A DNA stretch of 24,666 bases, taken from positions 1-24,666 of the forward strand of contig CAMBZR010000051.1 in the NCBI GenBank assembly GCA_945872285.1. The letters run 5' to 3'. The translations under genes were made by a program, and so were the position numbers. Each line of letters begins with the position of its first letter. Within the stretch, counting starts at the first letter, position 1. Below the pieces are notes generated by a model. That model worked only from the letters and a program-made list of their open reading frames with translations. It did no database searches and had not been told where the DNA came from. This DNA is from Bordetella parapertussis (GTDB lineage Bacteria > Pseudomonadota > Gammaproteobacteria > Burkholderiales > Burkholderiaceae_B). This document shows positions 15,969 to 23,604 of the stretch, one piece after another.

Positions 15969-18232
15969 CGCGCCCCCTCTTTAGCGAGCTCACCAAACGC
16001 AGTTTGTCGGTCTTGTCGACGCACGGCGCGCCAGGCGGGCCAGACGATTACGCACAGCAACAACGCAAACAACACCACAGGCCACCAAACCGGCGGATTC
16101 CATTCAGCAATTTTTTTGCTGCGCAGTGCCGGGTCAATTTTCATATACTGCAAGGTATTGCGTACCATCTGCGTGGGCTTTGCATTACCCACCCATTGCT
16201 GAAACGCCCCACCTGATTTTGGAAACAAACCAAACATCCACGGCGCATCCTCTTGCAATATTTGAATCATCTGCGCGATCACCTGTTCTTTTTCAGCACC
16301 ATCGGGTAAATCACGCATTTTTTCAAACAAAGCATCGTAAGCGGGGTTCACATAGTTCGACGCGTTTTCACCGCCCTTCTCTGCCTTGATATTTGGGCCA
16401 TAGAGTAAAAACAAAAAGTTTTCGGCGTCAGGGTAATCAGCCACCCAACCCCACATATACATTTGCGCCACGCCGCGTGCCATCTTTTCTTGAAAACGGT
16501 TGTAATCAGTTGAGCGAATGTCAAACTGCACACCCAGTAACGCAAACTGCCGTCGCATCCAGTCTAGCGTCGGGCTTGACCCACCCACACCACTCGCTGA
16601 ATCAAAATGTAATACCAAGGGCTTGCCAGTCTGCGCGTCACGCCCATTGGGGTAGCCCGCCTCGGTCAACAGCGCGCGCGCCTGCTCTAGCGATTTGCGC
16701 ACGGGCTTGCCGTCTTTGACGTCATACACCACGCGATTAATGCCTTCGACCCCGGCCTGATATCCTAAGATCCCCGGCGGTATCGGCCCCTGTGCCACCT
16801 GCGCCTGGTCATTTTGAAAAATTGCAACATACTCTTCCCAGTTAAAGACAATGCTTAACGCTTGTCGCAACTTACGGTTACGCAGTTGCTGCTCGGGCGT
16901 GTCACCCAGGCCCACGACCGGGTCTTTCCAGTTGAATCCAAAGTACTGCATTTGCGCTTCAACGGTCGTGGGCAATTGGATACCATGCTCGGCATAGAGT
17001 GTCGCCTTTGCTGCCGAGTCACCTGCTGCCACCAACATCGCCACCCCGGCATCGCCACGATCCACCTGAGGGATGTCGTAATAGCCTTGCATAAACTTAC
17101 CTTGCAAGGGGATACTTTCTTTTTCAATATTAAAAACAATCTTGTCGATAAACGGCGTGCGCTTACCGCAGTCGGCTAAGAGCCCTGCCGCCTGATCTTG
17201 CGGCTCACCCTCACAAGGATAAGGCTCACCACGAAAATTAGGATTGCGCACCAACACATGACGACGATTTTGCAACGACTCAGCCAGCATGTAGGGGCCT
17301 GTTCCCACTGGCCAATAATTCAAGGACAGATTACGTTGCGCCATGCCGGGCTGGCTATAAAAGCGATCTGCCTCCCAAGGGATTGGGGCAACAAAGGTCA
17401 TCGCCAACCAGTACTTGAATTGTGGATACAAGCCTTTGACGCGGATACGCAAGGTGTGCTCATCAAGCGCCTCAACACCCGAGAAGCCAGCCTCACGCAA
17501 ATCGAGCCAGGGTAAATCTCGAGCGCCAGGTGGCAGGTCTTTGCGTAAGGCAGTATCGATTTCGCGCAGACGTTTACCGTACGCCTGCATTCCAACAACA
17601 TGTTGCGCGAGCGTTGAAAAAATAGGCGACGCCACGCGGGGGCTTGCCAGCCTACGAATCGCGTAGACATAATCAAAGGCCGTTAATTCACGCGTACCCG
17701 TTTGTTTGAAATCACTGATGACAAACTTATCTTTTAGCGCTTGATCCTCAAGCGGCCAATAGCTAAAACGGCCATCCGATTGCCTGGCAAAAACGGGGTG
17801 TGGTTGATATAAAATGTCGGGGCGTAATTTGATGTCGTAGATACTTTCTGCGATATCTTTTGCCGGTGCATTGGTGGGCAAGGTGTTGCCCGCTTGATCC
17901 ACAAAACTTGGCTCAGACACGGCCATCGCGGTGCGTGGCGTCAAGACATAGGGGCGTTTGAGATAGTGATAGCCATACAAGGGCTCGTAAATATTATAGG
18001 TATACGGGGTTTCGTCCGTTGAATAAGATTTTGCCGGATCCAAAAACTTAGGCGAACGTTGCGTGAATGCGGTGTACAACACGTTTTGATTTTCGGCACC
18101 CGAAACATAAGGGCTGTTAATCGGCGACTCAAGACCTTGCGGGCCGCAAGCCGTCAGCAGCGCAGAGGCCAGTAGTGCCACCAGCACAGGCTTGGTCACA
18201 CACACGCAGGGCAGTGTCTGCACTGTCAGCAT
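15965..18232 (-). CDS. Substrate-binding lipoprotein of peptide-type ABC importer, with C-terminal membrane helix
   Basis: This 755-residue extracytoplasmic solute-binding protein belongs to family 5 (DppA/OppA/YejA-like). The N-terminus has a signal segment ending in a lipobox, LLTAC, with Cys29 as the lipidation site. The mature part has typical stretches (SPKFLDPAKSYSTDETPYTYNIYEPLYGY; WPVGTGPYML; NRKLRQALSIVFNWEEY). It is longer than the usual 500-600 residues. Unusually, near the C-terminus a hydrophobic helix (WWPVVLFALLLCVIVWPAW) is followed by a basic, probably cytosolic tail. The ATG at 18232 overlaps the thermonuclease 3' end; a TTG at 18268 is less likely. The ribosome site is poor, consistent with coupling. 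Substrate is unknown. Confidence 0.92.
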   Translation of the reverse strand: MLTVQTLPCVCVTKPVLVALLASALLTACGPQGLESPINSPYVSGAENQNVLYTAFTQRSPKFLDPAKSYSTDETPYTYNIYEPLYGYHYLKRPYVLTPRTAMAVSEPSFVDQAGNTLPTNAPAKDIAESIYDIKLRPDILYQPHPVFARQSDGRFSYWPLEDQALKDKFVISDFKQTGTRELTAFDYVYAIRRLASPRVASPIFSTLAQHVVGMQAYGKRLREIDTALRKDLPPGARDLPWLDLREAGFSGVEALDEHTLRIRVKGLYPQFKYWLAMTFVAPIPWEADRFYSQPGMAQRNLSLNYWPVGTGPYMLAESLQNRRHVLVRNPNFRGEPYPCEGEPQDQAAGLLADCGKRTPFIDKIVFNIEKESIPLQGKFMQGYYDIPQVDRGDAGVAMLVAAGDSAAKATLYAEHGIQLPTTVEAQMQYFGFNWKDPVVGLGDTPEQQLRNRKLRQALSIVFNWEEYVAIFQNDQAQVAQGPIPPGILGYQAGVEGINRVVYDVKDGKPVRKSLEQARALLTEAGYPNGRDAQTGKPLVLHFDSASGVGGSSPTLDWMRRQFALLGVQFDIRSTDYNRFQEKMARGVAQMYMWGWVADYPDAENFLFLLYGPNIKAEKGGENASNYVNPAYDALFEKMRDLPDGAEKEQVIAQMIQILQEDAPWMFGLFPKSGGAFQQWVGNAKPTQMVRNTLQYMKIDPALRSKKIAEWNPPVWWPVVLFALLLCVIVWPAWRAVRRQDRQTAFGELAKEGAR

Positions 18233-18813
18233 TTTTGCTTTTGCCAACAATCGTGGCGCCACACCCAAGGGGCGACAGCGTGAGGCTCAGCCCACAAACC
18301 CAACTTTGCTTGCTTTGCTTTTTTTTCGAGTTCAACCAACGAGTGATCACGCAAATATTTACCGCCCCCTTGCTGATTGGCCCAAGCCATGCCGTGCTGA
18401 ACCTGCAAGCGATTGGCGGTCGTGTCGCCCACAGGGATATCACAGACGTCGCGCCCGTACTGATCTTTTTCGAAACAGATTAAGGTCAGGGTTTTACCTG
18501 CCACATAGTCGGCAAGGTGTTTGCGTGAGGCCTCGCCATAAGGTTGACCAGGGCGATTACTGCCATGGGCGGTTTCAGGTGCATCAATACTCGCTAGGCG
18601 AATCCGGTGCGTTTCTTTATTTACCAGAATGTTGACCGTGTCACCATCAGACACCTGTACGATCTTGCCGGTTAGCGTGTATTGACCCGCAGCATGAACG
18701 GGGCGGATCAGATCCACACCCAATCCAAGGCCAATCGCACTAAAAGCGGTCAACACAAACAGAGAGCGGCCCAGAAATTTTGTATGACGGGTGACTTTTG
18801 TATAAAAGGTCAT
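18226..18813 (-). CDS. Secreted thermonuclease (staphylococcal nuclease-like)
   Basis: This is a 195-residue SNase-fold nuclease. An N-terminal hydrophobic segment (about residues 13-40, ending PVHA) looks like a signal peptide or membrane anchor, so action in the periplasm or outside is likely. Catalytic residues align with the staphylococcal enzyme: Asp56 in SDGDTV, Arg72, Asp77 and Glu80 in RLASIDAPE, and Arg120 in DQYGRDVC. Such enzymes cut DNA and RNA in a calcium-dependent way. ATG 18813 has GAAGA upstream and gives the secreted N-terminus; 18870 would add a poor leader overlapping corA. A 10-base palindrome TCTTCGAAGA (18819-18828) covers the ribosome site. Its end overlaps the binding-protein gene by seven bases. 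Confidence 0.92.
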   Translation of the reverse strand: MTFYTKVTRHTKFLGRSLFVLTAFSAIGLGLGVDLIRPVHAAGQYTLTGKIVQVSDGDTVNILVNKETHRIRLASIDAPETAHGSNRPGQPYGEASRKHLADYVAGKTLTLICFEKDQYGRDVCDIPVGDTTANRLQVQHGMAWANQQGGGKYLRDHSLVELEKKAKQAKLGLWAEPHAVAPWVWRHDCWQKQKC

Positions 18814-18860
18814 GTAGATCTTCGAAGAATGATGGTTAAAAATCGTGAGGCCACAACATG

Positions 18861-19892
18861 CTAAAGCCACTTAGCTTTGCGAAACCGATAGTAAAGCGTG
18901 CCACAGATTGACGCCATGCCGCCGACGATCAACAAGTAACCGTATTTCCATTTAAGTTCAGGCATGTACTCAAAGTTCATTCCGTAAATACCGGCGATTG
19001 CGGTAGGCACCGCCAAAATCGCCGCCCAAGCTGCCAACCGTCGTGTGGTTTCAGTTTGCTTAGCCTGCTCAATCAACATCCCAGCCTCAAAGGCAAAGGT
19101 CAAGCCATCACCCAGATTATCAAGCAAACGGTCGACTCTTGAAACGCGATCAGACAATTCGCCAAACTGCACGCGGGCTTGCGCGTCAATCGGTGTCATC
19201 TCGATATGGGCGAGGCGTCGACACACTTCACCAAGCGGCGAGATCGCGTTATGCATTTTATGAAAATCGCGTCTTAACTGATAGAGCCTTCGAACCTTTA
19301 GCTTCTCAAGGCCGCGCAAGAGCATGGTTTGCTCCATTGGCTCGATGGTCTTTTCAAACATATCGTTCGCAAGGTTATAGCGATCAATGAGCAAATCAAG
19401 CAATTCAGCCGCCACAAAATCACTGCCGCGCGCCAGACGATCGGGCATATTTTCAAGGCGTTTGCGTAATTCAGTGTGAGGGGCCAACGCGCCTCGTCTG
19501 ATCGTTAACAAAAAATTTGACCCAATCAGCATCTGGGTTTCGCCAAAGCTAGGCAAGCCATCCGACACCCTCACCTCAACCGTCATGGCCACAACCAGCA
19601 CCACACTGTCGTAATCCATCACCTTGGGCATGCGGTGTTTGGCTTGCAAGTCATCGAGCACGTGCGGATCAAGACCAAGCTGCAGCGCCACGCGAGCGAG
19701 CAAGGTCTCGTCCGGCTCTTTCAGGCCAAGCCACACCAACGCGTCGGGCTCAGCGATGGCCTTACCCAAATCGTCGATTTCGACGCTGCGCGGGTTGCGA
19801 CCGTTGAAGTACGCCCGCGAAGCGACAATTTCAGACGCAACAGTGGGTACCCTGCCTAGTGGGGAGTTTGCTGTCTCAGCAGATTCATCCAT
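18861..19892 (-). CDS. corA: CorA family divalent-cation channel
   Basis: The 343-residue protein is a CorA-type magnesium/cobalt transporter: a large acidic and helical cytosolic domain, then two C-terminal membrane helices. The first ends in the selectivity motif YGMNFEYMPEL, and the second is LLIVGGMASICGTLYY with a basic tail (FRKAKWL). It would work as an inner-membrane pentamer. ATG 19892 is chosen because AGAGG sits six bases upstream; the ATG at 19949 lacks a ribosome site. The thermonuclease gene follows 47 bases later on the same strand. The GMN motif fits CorA better than ZntB, though zinc transport cannot be excluded from sequence. Confidence 0.92.
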   Translation of the reverse strand: MDESAETANSPLGRVPTVASEIVASRAYFNGRNPRSVEIDDLGKAIAEPDALVWLGLKEPDETLLARVALQLGLDPHVLDDLQAKHRMPKVMDYDSVVLVVAMTVEVRVSDGLPSFGETQMLIGSNFLLTIRRGALAPHTELRKRLENMPDRLARGSDFVAAELLDLLIDRYNLANDMFEKTIEPMEQTMLLRGLEKLKVRRLYQLRRDFHKMHNAISPLGEVCRRLAHIEMTPIDAQARVQFGELSDRVSRVDRLLDNLGDGLTFAFEAGMLIEQAKQTETTRRLAAWAAILAVPTAIAGIYGMNFEYMPELKWKYGYLLIVGGMASICGTLYYRFRKAKWL

Positions 19893-19995
19893 TTTTAGCC
19901 TCTGAACCCTTTGCGTCTGACCACACCAAGCGGGTTGGTGAGTAGCCATGATTTAATACAAACCATATCAGACCACATCTCAGCAGAGTTTACCT

Positions 19996-21408
19996 ATGCA
20001 AACTGACTCGCACCCAAGGGGCGGCACCACCGCAACCTTAACCCCCAGCAGCCAAATCAAGCCCCTTTATGTAGGCTGTGCCTCAGGATTTTCGGGCGAC
20101 CGAACTGATGGCGTGGGGCCCGTGGTCGATACACTCATCGCACTAGGCGGCGGAGTCTTAAATTTCGAAACGCTGGCCGAACGCACTTTGGCGTTGGCTC
20201 AGGTCGAAAAACGCAAAAATCCGGCCATGGGCTATGAGCCCTTACTCGACGACTTAGTTGGGCCTGTACTCAAACGCTGCCTGGATCACAAAATTCAAAT
20301 TGTGAGTAACTTTGGCGCAGCCAATCCGCAGGCTTGCGCGCAACGGATTTTCGCGCTTGCGCGTGCCCAAGGGTTACGCACCCCGCGCATTGCCGTGGTC
20401 CATGGCGACGATCTAACGAAACCCGAGCAATTAACCTTCTTACTCAAGCGCTTAGGCAGCGATATCGACCCCACGCGGGTGGTCAGCGCCAATGCGTATC
20501 TGGGCGCGGGTGAAATCGCACAGGCGCTCAAAGACGGTGCCGACATTGTGGTGACAGGGCGCGTCTCAGACCCCTCACTGACCCTAGGCCCTGCGATCGC
20601 ACACTTTGGCTGGTCGATGCAAGACTGGCACCTGATGGGCTGTGGCACGATGGCAGGCCACATGCTTGAATGCGGCACACAGGTCACCGGCGGCTATTAC
20701 AGCGTACCGGGGCAAAAGTCAGTACCTGGCATGGATTGCATCGGGTTTCCGATTGCAGAGATTCGGGCCGATGGCAAGTTTTCGGTGTTTAAGGCGGCCA
20801 ATACCGGCGGCCGCGTGGATGACCGTACCGGGCGCGAGCAGATCTTGTACGAAGTGCACGACCCCGCGCGCTACCTCACCCCCGATGTGGTGGCTGACAT
20901 CAGTCAGGCTACCGTCACGCGAGAGGGTAAAGATCGGATCCTGATACAAGGCGTGACCGGACACCAACGACCCAACGAACTCAAAGTGAATGTCTGCTAC
21001 GACAATGGGTACTTTGCAGAAGCAGAGATCTCTTACGCGGGCTTTCAGGCTAAAGAGCGTGCGGCCCTTGCCGGCGAGACCATTCGCAAGCGCATCGGGC
21101 ACTTGCTGCCCCTGCGCGTGGATTTAATCGGCGCCTTGAGTATTTTTGGTGACGATGCCGGTGAACTGATGGCGCAAGGCTATGCAGGCGCGTCGCGAGA
21201 CGTGCGCCTGCGAGTTGCTGGCGTACATTTGCAAAAAGAGATCGCTGAAAAAATTCTTCGTGAAGTGACGGCGCTGTACTGTTGTGGGCCCGCAGGCGGT
21301 GGCGGTGTACGAACGTCGCTGCGGCCACGCTTAGACACACTCTCGTGCACCATCCCTCGCGAAGCAGTACCCTCTGGCTTTAGTTTTGTGCAGGAGCAAC
21401 GCGCATGA
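19996..21408 (+). CDS. DUF1446 (AtuA-like) protein, large component
   Basis: The 470-residue protein belongs to the acyclic-terpene-utilisation AtuA/DUF1446 family. Characteristic stretches are GCASGFSGDRTDGVGPVVDTL near residue 30, IQIVSNFGAANPQ near 100, GADIVVTGRVSDPSLTLGPAIAHFGW near 180-205, and LMGCGTMAGHMLECGTQVTGGYY just after. No signal or membrane segment is present, so it is cytosolic. The family occurs in terpene, leucine/isovalerate and acyl-CoA-type catabolic clusters, but its reaction is not firmly known. It overlaps the next gene by four bases (ATGA). The ribosome site is weak. It is divergent from corA across a 103-base gap. Confidence 0.9.
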   Translation: MQTDSHPRGGTTATLTPSSQIKPLYVGCASGFSGDRTDGVGPVVDTLIALGGGVLNFETLAERTLALAQVEKRKNPAMGYEPLLDDLVGPVLKRCLDHKIQIVSNFGAANPQACAQRIFALARAQGLRTPRIAVVHGDDLTKPEQLTFLLKRLGSDIDPTRVVSANAYLGAGEIAQALKDGADIVVTGRVSDPSLTLGPAIAHFGWSMQDWHLMGCGTMAGHMLECGTQVTGGYYSVPGQKSVPGMDCIGFPIAEIRADGKFSVFKAANTGGRVDDRTGREQILYEVHDPARYLTPDVVADISQATVTREGKDRILIQGVTGHQRPNELKVNVCYDNGYFAEAEISYAGFQAKERAALAGETIRKRIGHLLPLRVDLIGALSIFGDDAGELMAQGYAGASRDVRLRVAGVHLQKEIAEKILREVTALYCCGPAGGGGVRTSLRPRLDTLSCTIPREAVPSGFSFVQEQRA

Positions 21409-21785
21409 ATACCAACAACTCTTCAAGCACCATTGAATTGCCTCTGTATCAGTTGGCCCATGGACGCGCAGGAGATAAGGGCAATACTTCTAACATCAGC
21501 GTGATCGCCTGGGATTCTGAGTGCTTTGCCTTGCTTGTCGAGCAACTCACTGAGGCGCGAGTGGCGCAGTGGTTTAGCTATCGTCATCCGACCAAGGTCA
21601 CACGCCATATCTTACTCAAACTCGAAGCGATGAATTTTGTACTTGAAGGCGTGCTGGATGGCGGCGTCAACGACGCGCTCAACCTAGACACTCACGGCAA
21701 AGGGCTGTCCTTTTGGATGCTAGATATGCCAATCGCGGTACCGAAGGCACTAGCTGCCAGACTCGAAGTGAAAGAGTACAGTTAA
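21405..21785 (+). CDS. AtuA-associated small protein (ferredoxin-fold-like)
   Basis: This 126-residue protein is the usual partner of DUF1446 proteins, often found fused to their C-terminus. The signature is LYQLAHGRAGDKGNTSNISVIAW at about residues 14-36, with a second conserved stretch RHPTKVTRHILLKLEAMNFVLEGVLDGG. It has no iron-sulfur cysteine set, so 'ferredoxin-like' refers to fold only. Both overlaps, ATGA with the gene before and TAATG with the gene after, point to coupled translation and equal amounts of the first two proteins. A complex with the large component is the simplest inference. Confidence 0.9.
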   Translation: MNTNNSSSTIELPLYQLAHGRAGDKGNTSNISVIAWDSECFALLVEQLTEARVAQWFSYRHPTKVTRHILLKLEAMNFVLEGVLDGGVNDALNLDTHGKGLSFWMLDMPIAVPKALAARLEVKEYS

Positions 21786-22069
21786 TGACCTCAAAAACGT
21801 GTGAGTCCGCTGTGACCAGCATCAGCCCCGCTGTGCGTTTCGCGCAAAGTAATCGCGTGAGCCCTAAAAAGCTTCTACTTAGCAAATGGACCGCGGTTCA
21901 GCCCGAGCGCAAAGAGAAACATTTTTTGGTGACCAAGGTGTTTGAGCCCGAAATCATCGGTCAGGCCATTGTTGAGATTGAGCTTGAAGCGGCCATGACA
22001 GGTCGCAAAGTCTGTATGCCCTGGCGTGAGCTAAAAAGCCGGGAACACTGGCGTCAGGGTTGGCTGTAA
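21785..22069 (+). CDS. Small Trp-rich protein (TIGR02450-like)
   Basis: This 94-residue basic protein carries the TIGR02450-type core: SPKKLLLSKWTAVQPERKEKHFLVTKV, then a run of acidic and hydrophobic residues, and WRELKSREHWRQGWL at the C-terminus with the family's spaced tryptophans. The first 25 or so residues are extra compared with the usual form of about 65-70 residues; a later start is possible. ATG 21785 shares its A with the previous stop. Function of the family is unknown; it is common in Proteobacteria and Cyanobacteria. It closes the AtuA-like set and converges with the retinal operon end, 37 bases away. Confidence 0.8.
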   Translation: MTSKTCESAVTSISPAVRFAQSNRVSPKKLLLSKWTAVQPERKEKHFLVTKVFEPEIIGQAIVEIELEAAMTGRKVCMPWRELKSREHWRQGWL

Positions 22070-22106
22070 GTACGAAAGGCAGCAAAGACCTCAGCGACAA
22101 AGCCTG

Positions 22107-22305
22107 TCAGCCAGACGAGCGTTTGACAGCCAGGCGCAGAACAAAGCTTGCCACATACAACACCACCAAAGTGCCCAGTGGTTTAAATGAAACAAGAGCA
22201 TCCAGAGTGATGCCACGGCTACGACTGTCGCCGCGAAGATCAAAATTTAGGTTGCGCTTTGGGGGTGACGCCGGCTGCAGCGCCTTTAGGGAAGTCAGGC
22301 GCCAT
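22107..22305 (-). pseudogene. Small membrane-protein gene split by a one-base frameshift
   Basis: An ATG six bases after the winged-helix gene stop opens a frame of about 21 codons (MAPDFPKGAAAGVTPKAQ...) that hits TGA at 22242-22240. Taking one T out of the TTTT run just before the stop joins it to a second frame (DLRGDSRSRGITLDALVS...) that ends at 22107 after a membrane helix (LGTLVVLYVASFVLRLAV). The joined protein would be 65 residues. Codon choice looks coding on both sides. It may be a recent pseudogene, a sequencing error, or a true +1 shift site, because TTT TGA lets the Phe tRNA re-pair perfectly. I do not recognise the protein. No ribosome site; coupling to the upstream gene is likely. 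Confidence 0.45.
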
Positions 22306-22311
22306 GAGTGT

Positions 22312-22677
22312 TTAAAGCGGGTTCGGGTGCTGTGCTTTGTCGAGAGCCTGCCCAAGCGTCACGAAGTAGTGCTTTGCAAGCTCAGTCGGCACCACATATT
22401 TGATTCTGCTGTCGGATTTATCCGTATCAAGCTCGATCATGCCTTTCTTGCGCAGAGTCTTCAGGCGCCGATGCGCAGTCGTCGCTGAAATCTCATCAGT
22501 CAGGCTCATGGCCTGCAGCACGCTTATCTTTTTTTCAAGATGCCAAACCGCTGCTAGCATCGTCAGTAAACGCTCTTCTACCGGATCCATCGCTGGAAAC
22601 GTAGGGATTTCGCGTATCGCCTGCACAAGGCTTAAAAACCGCAGATACGCCGTAGAGTGTTTAGATTGATTCACCAT
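22312..22677 (-). CDS. MarR-like winged-helix transcriptional regulator
   Basis: This 121-residue protein has a central winged helix-turn-helix. Residues about 33-60 are helical (EERLLTMLAAVWHLEKKISV), the recognition helix is probably SATTAHRRLKTLRKKGMIEL near 64-83, and the wing is TDKSDSRIKYVVPTELAKHYF. This fits a short MarR-like or similar DNA-binding dimer; there is no separate ligand domain, so what it senses is unknown. The start ATG 22677 lacks a good ribosome site; a TAATAT lies nearby. It follows the beta-carotene cleavage gene by 44 bases on the same strand, so it may control the carotenoid/retinal genes or simply be carried with them. Confidence 0.8.
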   Translation of the reverse strand: MVNQSKHSTAYLRFLSLVQAIREIPTFPAMDPVEERLLTMLAAVWHLEKKISVLQAMSLTDEISATTAHRRLKTLRKKGMIELDTDKSDSRIKYVVPTELAKHYFVTLGQALDKAQHPNPL

Positions 22678-22721
22678 AAAGTCATATTACTGGCTTGTTT
22701 GGAGAATTGCTAGCCAACGGC

Positions 22722-23603
22722 CTAATGGGTATACCTAAAGTTAAACCCCTGAACCAAGCACATGTGCGGCACCGTTAACGCAGCAAGCCCCACGAATACT
22801 AGCTGCATCAGACCTTGTTCAAGGGCGTGGGCCTCAACAAATATCAGACCAAGCACAACCAAAATCAGCGTGCCTAGCATCGGCAGTGCCATCACCCTAG
22901 CGAGGTGGGTCAGCGTTGGCGCTGCTGCCAGTTGTAAGGTTCTTAAGATATGCCGCAAACCGTGCATCAAACAAAAATACACCGTGAAGGCGAGCAGCGG
23001 TGTCGCAAAAATCATCAAGATGCCAACGCTGACTATTTCGAAAGCAGTCACGCGATCTGTACGAACCACCCAAGCCGCACTCATGAGCACCAGAATCAAC
23101 ACAGGTACTGCTAGTGCTTGCAGAGCCGCAACAATGATTGCGCTCTGGATTGGGTTGAGCAAGTGAGAAAAAAGTAAGGTCAACTCACTTGAAAACTTAA
23201 GTGCAGGTAAGACCAGAATACTACTGCCATAAGACAGTCGCGCCAGCCAACCGCTTGCCGGCACCAGATCATTTGAAAAATGCCAGATTGAAATCAATAA
23301 AAATAACACCAGCCAAACAGCGGGTGCGACAAACCAAATACCCACAACGCTGCCTGCCAAGCCGAGATACGCAATCACAAAAACAACCCAAGCCCCTACA
23401 CCTTTTAATTTAAAGGTGCGTCGGGCAAAAATCGGGTCAAGCGCACCGTGCGGGACACCCAATAACAAAATGGCAACGCTTAATGCGACTAGCAAAGGCA
23501 TCGTCACAGCAAGGCTAAAGTGCGTCGCCAGGCCCGCGACCAGTAGCGCGCTAAAACTAAACACCAAACCTTGCAAACGAAGCAGACGCGCATAGGGTTG
23601 CAC
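22722..23603 (-). CDS. blh: Brp/Blh family beta-carotene 15,15'-dioxygenase
   Basis: This 293-residue, strongly hydrophobic protein of about eight membrane helices splits beta-carotene into two retinal molecules. The four iron-binding histidine motifs are visible: GVPHGALD (His52), IWHFSND (His108), CLMHGLRH (His214, His218) and VPHMCLV (His280). The start is GTG 23603: a perfect AGGAGG lies 7 bases before it, inside the last codons of crtY, whose TAA is one base away. The TTG at 23627 would place that ribosome site inside the gene and is rejected. Retinal is the chromophore of microbial rhodopsins; no rhodopsin gene lies in the window. Confidence 0.95.
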   Translation of the reverse strand: MQPYARLLRLQGLVFSFSALLVAGLATHFSLAVTMPLLVALSVAILLLGVPHGALDPIFARRTFKLKGVGAWVVFVIAYLGLAGSVVGIWFVAPAVWLVLFLLISIWHFSNDLVPASGWLARLSYGSSILVLPALKFSSELTLLFSHLLNPIQSAIIVAALQALAVPVLILVLMSAAWVVRTDRVTAFEIVSVGILMIFATPLLAFTVYFCLMHGLRHILRTLQLAAAPTLTHLARVMALPMLGTLILVVLGLIFVEAHALEQGLMQLVFVGLAALTVPHMCLVQGFNFRYTH

Positions 23604-23604
23604 G

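Noticed and set aside
18192..18635. Open frame of 147 codons on the + strand
   Set aside because: It is antisense to the thermonuclease, which carries all catalytic residues.
22070..22140. GTCAGCCAG / GACAGCCAGG repeat at the end of the retinal operon considered as a terminator
   Set aside because: Pairing is interrupted and no T run follows; it reads better as a chance short repeat.
22060..22488. Open frame of 142 codons on the + strand opposite the winged-helix regulator
   Set aside because: It runs antisense across a clear HTH protein, is rich in Arg and Ser as shadow frames are, starts inside the Trp-rich gene and resembles no known family.
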